Shown here one piece after another: positions 1 to 8,221 of a stretch of DNA of 64,000 nucleotides. A program made the translations under genes and the position numbers. The notes under the pieces were generated by a model. The model did no database searches and had not been told where the DNA came from. It saw only the letters and a program-made list of their open reading frames with translations. The DNA comes from Bacillus piscicola (lineage in GTDB: Bacteria; Bacillota; Bacilli; Bacillales; Marinococcaceae). The number at the start of each line of letters is the position of its first letter. The stretch's first letter is position 1. The stretch is taken from the NCBI RefSeq assembly GCF_022458745.1, contig NZ_JAJJJF010000002.1:1-64000 (forward strand), written 5' to 3'.

Positions 1-52
1 GATAATGAAGGGGCAGCCCTTTGTGAAAGTAGGACGTTGCCAGGCAAATGAT

Positions 53-90
53 AAAAAAGTTGTCACCTTACTATGCTGGCAACTTTTTTT
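53..90. terminator. Intrinsic terminator (bidirectional)
   Basis: Arms at 53-65 and 77-89 pair over 13 bp with one G.U, with A-rich and T-rich tracts on the two sides, so it could stop transcription either way. It probably closes a gene that ends before or at the left window edge. Apart from this hairpin I see nothing convincing in 1-408; the open frame over 48-479 has no ribosome site and no family resemblance. Confidence 0.7.
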
Positions 91-408
91 GTATGGGTTT
101 CTTTTATATGAATCCCCCAATTCGCCCTCTATATCCATTGGCGCGATTATTTCCCTGCTGCTACGACCAAAAAACAAAGATGGCGCTACCTATCGTTAAT
201 TTCGTTCAAATTACTATCATAATATGCTGGTTTATTGCCAGGGTTCAAGCATGGGAAATTATCTGGCATTCAAGAACTGAGACCTCCTGGGAGTTAACTA
301 TCCATACAGAGAAAATAGAACTTACTCTCGGAAGAGAAGTGGATGATTCGATAATTGAAGAGCTGTTCCAACTCAGTATTGGCGCTGAGATGGAACAGCT
401 TTTTGTAG

Positions 409-930
409 TTAATCTGTTTGATTTGATTTACTGCTTTTATGAAGCGGGGGTGGGACCAGCCATCCCTTTTCTTTCATAATTTTTAACAGCCTCGCTCCCA
501 TTTGCGCTTTCTTCATGTGGAACTGGCCGTACATCATGGCAATATCTTCACGAATACATTGGCCGATCAACTGGCTGTCCGCAATCAGCCCTTGGGCAAT
601 ATCTTTTGAAACAGCAGTGGCAATTTCCGGGTCCATGATCCGTGCTCCTATCGGGATATCTTCACGGTTGGCCTCGGACTTCTCTGGAGGAGCAACAGGC
701 AGGCCTACACTATTTTGTTTTAACAGTATTTCATTCTCCTCTATCGTGGGTTTTATAAGGTTGTCCACCATGTCACTGATGAATTTTTTTAATTCCTCAT
801 CTCCTGCGTGATTGTAATACACTTGATAAGCAGCCAGTTGTCCTTTTGCAACAGATAGTGCTGTCCATACCCCGAAAACTTCTCCATAATGCATCGGTTC
901 TAGCTTTTGATTCCCGCTGAATAATCCCAT
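409..930 (-). CDS. DUF3231-type helical protein
   Basis: This 173-residue protein begins at an ATG preceded by a strong GGAGG site. It is predicted mostly helical and ends in a conserved-looking GWLVPPPLH segment, which I associate with the DUF3231 group of Bacillaceae proteins. That group is often found with spore or coat genes, but its biochemical role is unknown. No signal peptide or membrane segment is visible. It is divergent from the spoVA-type operon that starts at 1099, so the two share a 170 bp intergenic region. A spore role is inferred from this context and not shown by the sequence. Confidence 0.7.
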   Translation of the reverse strand: MGLFSGNQKLEPMHYGEVFGVWTALSVAKGQLAAYQVYYNHAGDEELKKFISDMVDNLIKPTIEENEILLKQNSVGLPVAPPEKSEANREDIPIGARIMDPEIATAVSKDIAQGLIADSQLIGQCIREDIAMMYGQFHMKKAQMGARLLKIMKEKGWLVPPPLHKSSKSNQTD

Positions 931-1020
931 TTTTCGTCCTCCTTTTTCTTAGTTCTATTATAGAATGTTCAATCTAATTTTTTTTATTATGTCATCTTGT
1001 TAAAAAGCAGTTGTCATTGG

Positions 1021-1051
1021 TGCATAAAAAGCAGGAGTTCGTAACATTCTA
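1021..1051 (+). promoter_or_regulatory. Sigma-G-like promoter of the spoVA-type operon
   Basis: TGCATA at 1021-1026 and CATTCTA at 1045-1051 are separated by 18 bp. This is close to the forespore sigma-G pattern (TGMATA, 17-18 bp, CATACTA). It lies 48 bp upstream of the first DUF1657 gene, where a forespore promoter for SpoVA proteins is expected. Confidence 0.6.
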
Positions 1052-1098
1052 ATTTATGTACGTCTCAAACCTAAAAAACGAAAGAAGAGGTGTAAGAT

Positions 1099-1302
1099 AT
1101 GACAGTAGCCAGTGACTTGAAAACAACAATGGCTAATTTAAAAAGTGCACAAGCAAGCTTTGAATCGTTTGCGCTTGCGACAGAAAATAAACAAGCCAAA
1201 AAAATGTACCAAAACGCGGCACAACAAACACAACAGTTAGTGGACAATGTAGCACCTCGTGTTCAGCAGATTGAACAGGAAGAACCACAATATAAACAGT
1301 AA
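1099..1302 (+). CDS. DUF1657 protein, first gene of the spoVA-type operon
   Basis: A 67-residue soluble helical protein that opens with MTVASDLKTTM and contains the ALATENKQAKKMY segment typical of DUF1657. The ATG follows an AGAGGTG ribosome site. A paralogue (3716-3922) shares the same opening, and the C-terminal tail of the DUF421 protein (3940-4800) carries a third copy of the fold. In known spoVA2mob operons a DUF1657 gene occupies this first position. Its biochemical function is unknown; forespore expression is inferred from the promoter upstream. Confidence 0.85.
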   Translation: MTVASDLKTTMANLKSAQASFESFALATENKQAKKMYQNAAQQTQQLVDNVAPRVQQIEQEEPQYKQ

Positions 1303-1382
1303 TAAAGAACGAGGAGGAGGACAGGGGAGACGAACCAGCCTCCTTCTCTTTGTCAAAATGAGAAAAAGAAAGAGTGTTCAGC

Positions 1383-1838
1383 ATGAAAAAAGCACCACAT
1401 TTATTGGCGACAATACTCATAATGGTAGTCACTGCTGCTTGTATGGATGAACAGAGAGATCAAGGGGATAGCAGTAGTGGGCTAACCACGGTACATATGC
1501 AAGAACCTTTTGACCAATCGCCTTCTATACAAACAAAAAAAGCATTGATGGCCAGCAAAGAAATCACAGATGTAAAAGCAGTGAATACGGATGAAGTGAT
1601 TCTCGTTGGAATCAAGCTCGACCAATTCGCTCGCTTTAAAATAAAAAGCTTAGAGAAAAAAATAAAAAACGATTTAAAACAGATGCACCCAGATAAAAAA
1701 GTAAATGCGTCAGCCGATTATAAGATTTATTTAGAAGTTGGTAAATTGGAGGAGAAAAATCAGCAGGAGCCCCTTGAGCGGAAAAATTGGCAGCAACGTA
1801 TTCAACAAATCAAAGAACTAGCAGAAGAAAAAACATAA
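1383..1838 (+). CDS. YhcN/YlaJ-type sporulation lipoprotein
   Basis: About 151 residues with an N-terminal hydrophobic signal and a Cys in the context VTAAC, a slightly weak lipobox because the -3 residue is Thr. It would be a membrane-anchored lipoprotein. The central segment (TDVKAVNTDEVILVGIKL) matches the YhcN/YlaJ family of spore inner-membrane lipoproteins. An upstream in-frame GTG at 1374 is possible, but the AAGAAAGAG site fits the ATG at 1383 better. It lies between DUF1657 and spoVAC, as in described spoVA2mob operons. Its exact role is not known. Confidence 0.8.
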   Translation: MKKAPHLLATILIMVVTAACMDEQRDQGDSSSGLTTVHMQEPFDQSPSIQTKKALMASKEITDVKAVNTDEVILVGIKLDQFARFKIKSLEKKIKNDLKQMHPDKKVNASADYKIYLEVGKLEEKNQQEPLERKNWQQRIQQIKELAEEKT

Positions 1839-1856
1839 AAAGGGGGCAGTCATGCT

Positions 1857-2336
1857 ATGGCCAACAATAAAAAAAAGAATTTAACACCAGTACAGCAAGA
1901 ATATCAGACATTTGAAAAACAACGTGAAACGAATAGGCCCGTTTTTAAAAACTGTGTAAAAGCTTTTCTGACAGGCGGGACGATTTGTCTTATCGGGCAA
2001 GGCATTCAAACTTTTTATATTTATAATTTTAATTTTACGGAAGAGACAGCAGGAAACCCAACGATTGCGACACTCATATTCCTTGTACTTCTGTTGACTG
2101 GCTTTGGGATATATGACCGGATTGCCCAATTTGGCGGTGCTGGTACAGCAGTCCCGGTCACCGGCTTTGGTAACGCAGTTATTTCCTCTGCTATTGAACA
2201 TCGATCGGAAGGCTTGGTGCTTGGAGTAGGCGGTAATATGTTTAAACTAGCCGGCTCGGTTCTTTTATTCGGAACCTTTTCTGCATTTGTCGTTGCGATT
2301 ATAAAAACAATTATCACGCAATGGGGGGGATTCTAA
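1857..2336 (+). CDS. spoVAC: Stage V sporulation protein AC
   Basis: A 159-residue membrane protein with about four hydrophobic segments (residues 33-53, 69-87, 95-115, 130-155) and the SpoVA signature GFGIYDRIAQFGGAGTAVP. SpoVAC is a spore inner-membrane component of the channel that moves dipicolinic acid into the forespore and releases it at germination; in B. subtilis it behaves as a mechanosensitive channel. The ATG follows AAAGGGGGC. The stop overlaps the spoVAD start (TAATG), implying translational coupling. It belongs to a second-type spoVA set (C-D-Eb only, without AA, AB or AF). Confidence 0.93.
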   Translation: MANNKKKNLTPVQQEYQTFEKQRETNRPVFKNCVKAFLTGGTICLIGQGIQTFYIYNFNFTEETAGNPTIATLIFLVLLLTGFGIYDRIAQFGGAGTAVPVTGFGNAVISSAIEHRSEGLVLGVGGNMFKLAGSVLLFGTFSAFVVAIIKTIITQWGGF

Positions 2337-3358
2337 TGCTGGTTGGGCACCGAACATGGGAATTTGCCAATAGACCCATAATCATTTCTACTGGAACAGT
2401 CGGTGGTCCGTTTGAAGCAAAAGGAGCTATTCCTGATGACTTTGACCTTTTGCACGGGGATTTGTGGTTGAATGAGGATACTTATGAAAAAGCTCACAAA
2501 GTTTTAATGGAAGAAGCATGTGAACGGGCTCTCCATAAGGTCGGCCTTAAGAAAGAAGATATACAGTTTTTTATGGCGGGGGACTTAATTAATCAGATGA
2601 CTCCGACCAGTTTTGCAGCTGAGACACTTGGCTCTGCCTATTTCGGACTATTTGGTGCCTGTTCAACATCGATGGAAGGATTGGCACTTGCTGCCTATAT
2701 TGTGAATACAAAGGGAGCTCGCTATATTATGACCGGGGCATCCAGTCATAATACGGCAGTGGAGAAACAATTTCGGTTTCCGACAGAATACGGTACTCAA
2801 AAACCTCCAACTGCACAATGGACGGTAACCGGAGCGGGAGCAGCTCTTGTTAGTGATGACGGTAAGGGTCCGGCCATTACTTCAGCAACTATTGGTCGTG
2901 TAGTTAATATGGGAATGACGGATCCGAATAATATGGGGGGAGCGATGGCACCGGCTGCTGTAGATACCATTGAAACGCATTTAAAAGAACGAAATATCAA
3001 GCCTTCCTATTATGATGTTATCGCAACTGGTGACCTCGGTCATATCGGCCGTGAAGTTTCATTGGATTTATTTCATAAGCACGGGGTGGAAATAACAGAG
3101 GAACAGTACCAAGACTGCGGGCTTATGATATACCGAGAAGGGCAGCCTGTCCTTGCTGGGGCAAGCGGGACGGCATGTTCGGCAGTCGTGACATATGGTC
3201 ATCTGCTCAACCGGATGAAAAAGGGTGAAATCAAGAGGATGTTAGTTACAGCCACCGGGGCGCTTCTGTCTCCGCTCACGGTTCAACAAAATGAAACGAT
3301 CCCCTGCATTGCCCAAGCTGTTTCCATTGAGTGGGACGAAGGGGAGGCAGAATCATGA
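2336..3358 (+). CDS. spoVAD: Stage V sporulation protein AD
   Basis: A 340-residue thiolase-fold protein that binds dipicolinic acid on the outer face of the spore inner membrane. The start at 2336 gives the conserved opening MLVGHRTW, has a GGGGGGGA site, and overlaps the spoVAC stop by 1 bp. Recognisable blocks are [10 protein letters not shown], the thiolase-like [10 protein letters not shown], and [11 protein letters not shown]. Length matches the family. The gene end overlaps spoVAEb by ATGA. Function in DPA uptake and germination is known for the family; a role for this copy in heat resistance and slower germination is inferred from operon type. Confidence 0.94.
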   Translation: MLVGHRTWEFANRPIIISTGTVGGPFEAKGAIPDDFDLLHGDLWLNEDTYEKAHKVLMEEACERALHKVGLKKEDIQFFMAGDLINQMTPTSFAAETLGSAYFGLFGACSTSMEGLALAAYIVNTKGARYIMTGASSHNTAVEKQFRFPTEYGTQKPPTAQWTVTGAGAALVSDDGKGPAITSATIGRVVNMGMTDPNNMGGAMAPAAVDTIETHLKERNIKPSYYDVIATGDLGHIGREVSLDLFHKHGVEITEEQYQDCGLMIYREGQPVLAGASGTACSAVVTYGHLLNRMKKGEIKRMLVTATGALLSPLTVQQNETIPCIAQAVSIEWDEGEAES

Positions 3359-3705
3359 TTTTTTTCTGGGCATTCGTTGTCGGTGGTTTTATCTGTGTAA
3401 TTGGTCAAATTATGTTTGATGTATTTAAACTGACTCCTGCTCATACGTTAAGTACGTTCGTTGTAATTGGAGCCATTTTAGATGGTTTCGGGTTATACGA
3501 GCCATTAATTGCCTTTGCAGGAGCGGGAGCCTCCGTTCCTATCACAAGTTTTGGAAATTCACTTGTTCATGGTGCCATGGCCGAGGCGGAGCAACATGGT
3601 TTGATTGGAGTTGTTACCGGGATGTTTGAAGTGACAAGCTCGGGAATCTCTGCAGCGATTATTTTTGCGATGATTGGAGCGCTCTTGTTTAAACCAAAAG
3701 GTTAG
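3355..3705 (+). CDS. spoVAEB: Stage V sporulation protein AEb
   Basis: A 116-residue membrane protein with three to four hydrophobic segments and the motif [19 protein letters not shown], parallel to the motif in SpoVAC. The start at 3355 has an AGGGGAGG site and overlaps the end of spoVAD (ATGA). SpoVAEb is the third component of the SpoVA DPA channel and completes the C-D-Eb core. The downstream DUF1657 gene starts 10 bp later, so the operon continues. Confidence 0.92.
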   Translation: MIFFWAFVVGGFICVIGQIMFDVFKLTPAHTLSTFVVIGAILDGFGLYEPLIAFAGAGASVPITSFGNSLVHGAMAEAEQHGLIGVVTGMFEVTSSGISAAIIFAMIGALLFKPKG

Positions 3706-3715
3706 GAGGGATTTC

Positions 3716-3922
3716 ATGACGGTAGCTTCAGATGTTAAGCAATGCCTTGCAAATATGAAAAGTGTCGAAGGTGGTTTAGAAAGCTTAGCTTTACGAACAG
3801 AAGATGAAAACGCAAAGATTACCTTTCAAGAAGCTCAGAACATTTTGGAAGAGATCATTCGTGGTTTAAAAAGGAGAACAGCTGTATTAGAGATGGAAGA
3901 AGATCAATATAAAGGGTTTTAG
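3716..3922 (+). CDS. DUF1657 protein, second copy
   Basis: A 68-residue paralogue of the gene at 1099-1302. Both open MTVAS, have a LALxTE-type middle, and end in an EEDQYK/EEPQYK tail. The ATG at 3716 follows AGGAGGG at normal spacing; an upstream in-frame start is excluded because it would run through spoVAEb. Placement of a second DUF1657 between spoVAEb and the DUF421 gene matches spoVA2mob organisation. No activity is known. Confidence 0.85.
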   Translation: MTVASDVKQCLANMKSVEGGLESLALRTEDENAKITFQEAQNILEEIIRGLKRRTAVLEMEEDQYKGF

Positions 3923-3939
3923 GAAAGGAGGTAATACTA

Positions 3940-4800
3940 TTGCCCGCATGGTTAGAAGTAGCTTCCCGAGCATTCCTCTTTCTCGTTCTTCTTTTTGTCA
4001 TTGCCAAGCTAGCAGGGAAAAAGCACATTACTGATTTTTCGTTTTTTGATTTTGTCATTGCCATCGCCGTTGGGACTATAACCGGGATAACCACTATTGG
4101 GCTTGAAACTAGTGTGCTGGAAGGAATTATCGGAGTAGCTGTGTTTGGCCTTATCCCCATTCTCATTAGTTTGGTATTATTAAAAAGTAAAACGGCACGT
4201 GAGAATATTGAAGGGGAAGCTGCCGTACTTATTAAAGATGGAAAGATTCTGGAAGACAACCTGAAAACAGAAAATATGACAACAGATAAATTGCTAGAAT
4301 CACTCCGTAAAAAGGATGTGTTTCAAGTGGCGGATGTTGAGTTTGCGACATTGGAACCTTCCGGCGGGATTAGTGTTTTATTAAAAAAAGAGAACCAGCC
4401 TTTAACAGCAAAAGATTTGGGTGTAACGGTGCCTGGTACGAAGGAACCACAAACGGTCATTATGGACGGTGAAATTTTTGATGAACCGCTCGCGACAGTT
4501 GGGCTCAATCGTCGCTGGTTAAAAACGGAACTGGAAAAATTAGGAGTAACTGTTGAAAATGTTTTTATCGGGCAGGTTGACTCTTACGGCCAATTAACAG
4601 TTGATCTTTTTGACGATAAGCTGGAGCAGGCAAGACCCGTGGAAAAACCACAACTTTTGGCAGTAATGAAAAAGTGCCAGGCAGATTTGGAGAATTTTGC
4701 ACTGGCCACTGAGGCAGATGATGCGAAAAAAATGTATGAAAAAAATAGCAAACTGCTTCAAAGCGCGATCGAAAAGGTTACCCCATACTTACGAGGGTAG
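3940..4800 (+). CDS. DUF421-DUF1657 fusion membrane protein (2Duf-type)
   Basis: A 286-residue protein starting with TTG behind an AAAGGAGGT site. Residues about 9-25, 35-53 and 62-83 are hydrophobic helices, followed by the soluble YetF/DUF421 domain (about 88-225; ending FIGQVDSYGQLTVDLFDD). Residues 239-286 repeat the DUF1657 pattern (ENFALATEADDAKKMYEK), so this is a two-domain fusion. Proteins of this architecture, called 2Duf, are reported as the main determinant of increased wet-heat resistance and slow germination in spores carrying spoVA2mob. The operon position, last in the core set, agrees. Confidence 0.88.
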   Translation: MPAWLEVASRAFLFLVLLFVIAKLAGKKHITDFSFFDFVIAIAVGTITGITTIGLETSVLEGIIGVAVFGLIPILISLVLLKSKTARENIEGEAAVLIKDGKILEDNLKTENMTTDKLLESLRKKDVFQVADVEFATLEPSGGISVLLKKENQPLTAKDLGVTVPGTKEPQTVIMDGEIFDEPLATVGLNRRWLKTELEKLGVTVENVFIGQVDSYGQLTVDLFDDKLEQARPVEKPQLLAVMKKCQADLENFALATEADDAKKMYEKNSKLLQSAIEKVTPYLRG

Positions 4801-4864
4801 CAGCGTAATAAATGAAAAAGCCTCTTCATATATTGGATAAGAGTTAATGAAGGAGGCGAGCTTT

Positions 4865-5287
4865 TTGCAATTTTATTATGGTCCGCAAATGCCTTTACGA
4901 GTTATCGATGAAGCTGAATTTTGGAAGCATCAGGAAGAAGAGCATACAGTTGTTATAAAAGAATTGGTGTCCGGATTAGAAAAAGAGTTTGTTGACGCAT
5001 TGGACAAATGGAGACATTCACTCTTGGATACCCACCAGTATGTTATCCGTTTTATGGAATCTACAATTCGTATGGAGACGTTACCCCCGACTTTAATGGA
5101 AAAAGTATTAGAGTTGGTTTCTTTTTGTCTTGAGCAAAGTGAGGGTTTTATTGAACTGTGCCGGCAGATCAAATATCATAGTCAAGCGGTGAGCGGGAAC
5201 ACTACTGCCAAAGTAGTTATTGATCACATTATTCGAGAATCAGAATATTTTATCGGCATTGCACAAACACTATTGTACAATCGATAA
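4865..5287 (+). CDS. DUF2935 helical protein
   Basis: A 140-residue all-helical protein with the DUF2935-like opening EAEFWKHQEEEHT and acidic and histidine residues in the first helix that could bind metal. An ATG at 4847 is in frame, but the GAAGGAGG sequence lies inside its first codons, so the TTG at 4865 (8 bp downstream of that site) is the likely start. It follows the 2Duf gene by 64 bp and precedes a terminator, so it may be the last gene of the spore operon. DUF2935 proteins usually carry two such bundles; this is a single one. Its function is unknown. Confidence 0.75.
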   Translation: MQFYYGPQMPLRVIDEAEFWKHQEEEHTVVIKELVSGLEKEFVDALDKWRHSLLDTHQYVIRFMESTIRMETLPPTLMEKVLELVSFCLEQSEGFIELCRQIKYHSQAVSGNTTAKVVIDHIIRESEYFIGIAQTLLYNR

Positions 5288-5302
5288 TTTAGGAGTATAC
5301 CT

Positions 5303-5334
5303 AAACACTCTTGGATAAATTCAAGGGTGTTTTT
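5303..5334 (+). terminator. Terminator of the spoVA-type operon
   Basis: A 10 bp stem (5303-5312 with 5321-5330, one G.U) is followed by a T tract. It closes the cluster after the DUF2935 gene. Confidence 0.8.
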
Positions 5335-5507
5335 CTTTACGTCTTTTCATTTTTTTGTTACATTATTTACCTTGTTGTTTTTTTGACCTTGACTTTCTGT
5401 ATGGTAGGGAAGAAGAGGGAGATACTAAGAATGGGAAGGATGTAAAAAAGCTATGGGTTTTGTACATAATAAAACGAGGGAACGAGTAAGGAGAAAGGAG
5501 GGGTACA

Positions 5508-7049
5508 TTGAAGAATAAACACAAACACAAGGCTACATCCATTGATTGGCCTGTTCTCTTGATTAGCGGTGGCTTTCTCACTCTTTTCGTCGTTGCATCT
5601 TTTATTAATGGAGAATATGTTTCAGAATTAGTTAATCAGTCTTTTGCATTTTCTGTAGAGTACTTCGGAAGCTTATACCAAATTCTTGTTTTAGGTTTCT
5701 TTCTAGTCGCTCTTTATTTAGCCTTTTCGAAATATGGGCGTATTAAATTGGGGAAAAGAGAAAAACCGGAAATGAGCACGTTTAAATGGACATCGATAAT
5801 CATGTGCACATTGATGGCTGGCGGCGGGGTCTTCTGGGCAGCGGCAGAACCGTTGAATCAGTTTCTTACTCCCCCTCCTTATTTTGCACAAAAAGGAGTA
5901 GAAACAATGACAGAAGAAGCAGTGGCCCCTGCACTTGGCCAAAGCTTTCTGCATTGGGGGTTTCTCGCGTGGGCCATTAACGGTACGCTTAGCACAATCA
6001 TTTTAATGTACGTACATTACCACCGTGAGCTACCACTGAAGCCACGTGCGTTTCTGTACCCCTTTCTTGGGGAAAAGGTATTTAATAAAAGTATAATTGG
6101 CACTATCGCAGATGCAGTATCAGTAATTGCAGTGGCTGCTGGAACAATTGGACCAATCGGCTTTCTCGGTCTGCAGGCTGGTTATGCGCTACATTCGTTA
6201 TTTGGTTTGCCGAATACGTTTACGACGCAGTTTTTAATTATATTAGGCCTTGTGACGGTTGCTGCCATCTCTGCAGTGACAGGTGTTGACAAGGGTATTC
6301 AATGGCTGAGCAGTTTTAATGTACAGCTTACTGTAGTGCTATGTATCGCTGTTCTTATACTCGGTCCTGGGATGTTTATCTTTAATCAATTTTTCGCATC
6401 TTTGGGTGTCTATATCCAGAACTTTGTCGGGATGAGCACGTACCGAGGGAATACCGAATGGCTCGGATCCTGGACGGTTTTCTTCTGGGGCTGGTTTATC
6501 GGATATGGACCGATGATGGCAATTCTTGTCAGTCGTATATCTCGTGGGCGATCCATACGTCAAATCGTGTTAACTGTTTCAGTTTTAGCAGCAGTTATTA
6601 TGAATTTTTGGTTTACCGTTGTTGGAGGATCAGGAATCTTTTTTGAAATGGAAAGTCCTGGTTCCATTTCAAATGCGCTTGCAGACGGTGGGATGCCGGC
6701 TGCGATGATTGCAATTATCCAACAACTTCCGTTCGGTACGATTCTTGCTTTTCTATTTTTGATCGCTACGATTATTTTCGTTACGACGACAACCGATTCT
6801 ATGTCTTTAACGATTGCAATGGCGATTACCGGGGACAACAGCCCATCCTCATTTATGAGAGTTTTTTGGGCAGTAATTATGGGGCTAGTCACGATCATCT
6901 TGCTTTCGTTTGGAGAGGGAAGTATTGGCTCGATACAATCGTTTATTGTAGTGACGGCTATTCCGGTTTCATTGCTACTATTGCCGAATATAATTACAGC
7001 CCCCAAAATATGTAAACGTCTATTGGCAGAACAAAATCAAATTGAATAA
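5508..7049 (+). CDS. BCCT-family transporter, atypical substrate box
   Basis: A 513-residue, roughly 12-helix transporter of the betaine/carnitine/choline family; the TTG start has an AAAGGAGGGG site. Family landmarks are present: FWAAAEP at 109-115, SFLHWG at 146-151 and ISRGRSIRQ from 344. The glycine-rich stretch before FW reads MAGGG where betaine carriers have GMGIG. The helix-8 box reads W322, W327, W329, F330, Y333, with Phe and Tyr at positions that are Trp in glycine-betaine carriers. This is closer to the CaiT pattern, so the substrate may be another quaternary amine and coupling may not be simple Na+ symport. An SDR gene follows after 17 bp in the same operon. Confidence 0.85.
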   Translation: MKNKHKHKATSIDWPVLLISGGFLTLFVVASFINGEYVSELVNQSFAFSVEYFGSLYQILVLGFFLVALYLAFSKYGRIKLGKREKPEMSTFKWTSIIMCTLMAGGGVFWAAAEPLNQFLTPPPYFAQKGVETMTEEAVAPALGQSFLHWGFLAWAINGTLSTIILMYVHYHRELPLKPRAFLYPFLGEKVFNKSIIGTIADAVSVIAVAAGTIGPIGFLGLQAGYALHSLFGLPNTFTTQFLIILGLVTVAAISAVTGVDKGIQWLSSFNVQLTVVLCIAVLILGPGMFIFNQFFASLGVYIQNFVGMSTYRGNTEWLGSWTVFFWGWFIGYGPMMAILVSRISRGRSIRQIVLTVSVLAAVIMNFWFTVVGGSGIFFEMESPGSISNALADGGMPAAMIAIIQQLPFGTILAFLFLIATIIFVTTTTDSMSLTIAMAITGDNSPSSFMRVFWAVIMGLVTIILLSFGEGSIGSIQSFIVVTAIPVSLLLLPNIITAPKICKRLLAEQNQIE

Positions 7050-7066
7050 AAGGTAGTGATTGTATA

Positions 7067-7801
7067 ATGAGCAGGTTGAAAGAAAAAGTAGCGATTATTA
7101 CAGGAGGGGCATCTGGAATTGGGGCTAGCGTAGCCAGATTGTTTGCAGCAGAAGGGGCTGTTGTGGTTGCGGCTGATATTAATGAAGATGCGCTTTCAAC
7201 AGTCAGCCAGGAGGAAAACATACACGGTGTAAAACTTGATGTGACGTCAGACGAGAATTGGCAGCAAGTTATCCGCGATGTTGAGAAGGAACACGGGAAA
7301 ATTGATATCCTGATCAACAACGCCGGTGTAACTTCAGAAAAAACAATTAGTGAAGTGGATTACAAAGACTGGGAGCTTTTGTCGCGAATAAACGGATTTG
7401 GGACGATGCTCGGGATGAAACATACGGGACCGGCAATGGAAAAAAATGGGTCGGGATCCATTGTTAATTTATCGTCTGTAACTTCGATGATCGGCATGGG
7501 CCTTAATTCTTATTCGGCTTCAAAGGGATCGGTTCGAGCAATATCTAAAGCGGCAGCAGCTCAGTTCGGTCGTAACGGCGTCCGTGTCAATGCCGTATTT
7601 CCAGGGGTCATTGAAACGCCAATGTCCAAGGGACTGGAGTCAAGTGCGTCAGCACTTGAACGAATTAATAGGATGACTCCATTGGGACGCCTCGGAAAGC
7701 CGGAAGAAGTGGCCAACGTCCTTTTATTCCTTGCCAGTGATGAAGCATCCTACGTAACCGGCGCTGAAATTGCAATTGATGGTGGATATTCGGCTATGTA
7801 G
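7067..7801 (+). CDS. Short-chain dehydrogenase/reductase
   Basis: A 244-residue classical SDR with cofactor motif TGGASGIG (residues 11-18), NNAG motif, catalytic Ser in NLSSVTS and the YSASK active-site Tyr/Lys. The C-terminal DGGYSAM ending is also typical. An Asp (ADIN) after the second beta strand suggests NAD(H) preference. Such enzymes oxidise alcohols or reduce ketones, and the specific substrate cannot be read from sequence. It is co-transcribed with the BCCT carrier, so it probably acts on the imported compound (inference). Confidence 0.85.
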   Translation: MSRLKEKVAIITGGASGIGASVARLFAAEGAVVVAADINEDALSTVSQEENIHGVKLDVTSDENWQQVIRDVEKEHGKIDILINNAGVTSEKTISEVDYKDWELLSRINGFGTMLGMKHTGPAMEKNGSGSIVNLSSVTSMIGMGLNSYSASKGSVRAISKAAAAQFGRNGVRVNAVFPGVIETPMSKGLESSASALERINRMTPLGRLGKPEEVANVLLFLASDEASYVTGAEIAIDGGYSAM

Positions 7802-7820
7802 CAGAATAGTCGGTTTGTTT

Positions 7821-7854
7821 TAGCGGCGTCATTTGTAGGCGCTGCTATTTTTTT
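7821..7854 (+). terminator. Terminator after the BCCT-SDR operon
   Basis: A 10 bp stem (7821-7830 with 7838-7847, two wobble pairs) is followed by seven T residues. Confidence 0.85.
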
Positions 7855-7946
7855 CGCGAGTAGGTATGAGTCGACAGAGGAACTGGTGCTTGTTTTATTT
7901 TTATATGTGTGTCACACTAGAGAAAACATTCCATAATTAATATGTA

Positions 7947-8044
7947 TCACCACTAGGGGTGCAGTATTGCTGAGAGAATCGGGTGAAATTCCTGGTTTAA
8001 CCCTTGAACTTGACCTAGTTAATACTAGCGGAAGGAAGCGGTGT
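7947..8044 (+). promoter_or_regulatory. TPP riboswitch (THI element) upstream of ylmB
   Basis: The segment carries the TPP aptamer hallmarks in order: CACTAGGGGTGC, the CTGAGA core at about 7970, AACCCTTGAACTTGACCT, and the closing GGAAGCGGTG. The P1 arms are CACCAC at 7948 and GCGGTG at 8038. A terminator follows at 8117, so thiamin pyrophosphate binding likely stops transcription before ylmB-thiZXY. The open frame at 7967-8167 is an artefact of this RNA. Confidence 0.95.
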
Positions 8045-8116
8045 TCTGTTCATACTGAACAAGTGAGGTTTAATGATGACGAGATTATCATTGAGGATTG
8101 CTTGTCATGGGCTATA

Positions 8117-8147
8117 AACCACTTCCGTAAACGGGGGTGGTTTTTTT
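8117..8147 (+). terminator. Riboswitch-controlled terminator
   Basis: A 10 bp stem (8117-8126 with 8133-8142, two G.U pairs) and a run of T follow the TPP aptamer by 73 bp. It is the probable off-state expression platform. Confidence 0.85.
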
Positions 8148-8221
8148 ATATGATGGACAAGAGATAACTCGTCAATGGAGCGATTCGAATAATTGTCAGA
8201 TAAAACAAAGGAGAGGATATT

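Noticed and set aside
48-479. 143-residue open frame at the left edge
   Set aside because: It starts inside a terminator hairpin, has no ribosome site, and overlaps the end of the DUF3231 gene; its composition is not protein-like.
7967-8167. 66-residue open frame before ylmB
   Set aside because: It lies within the TPP riboswitch and its terminator, and no ribosome site precedes it.
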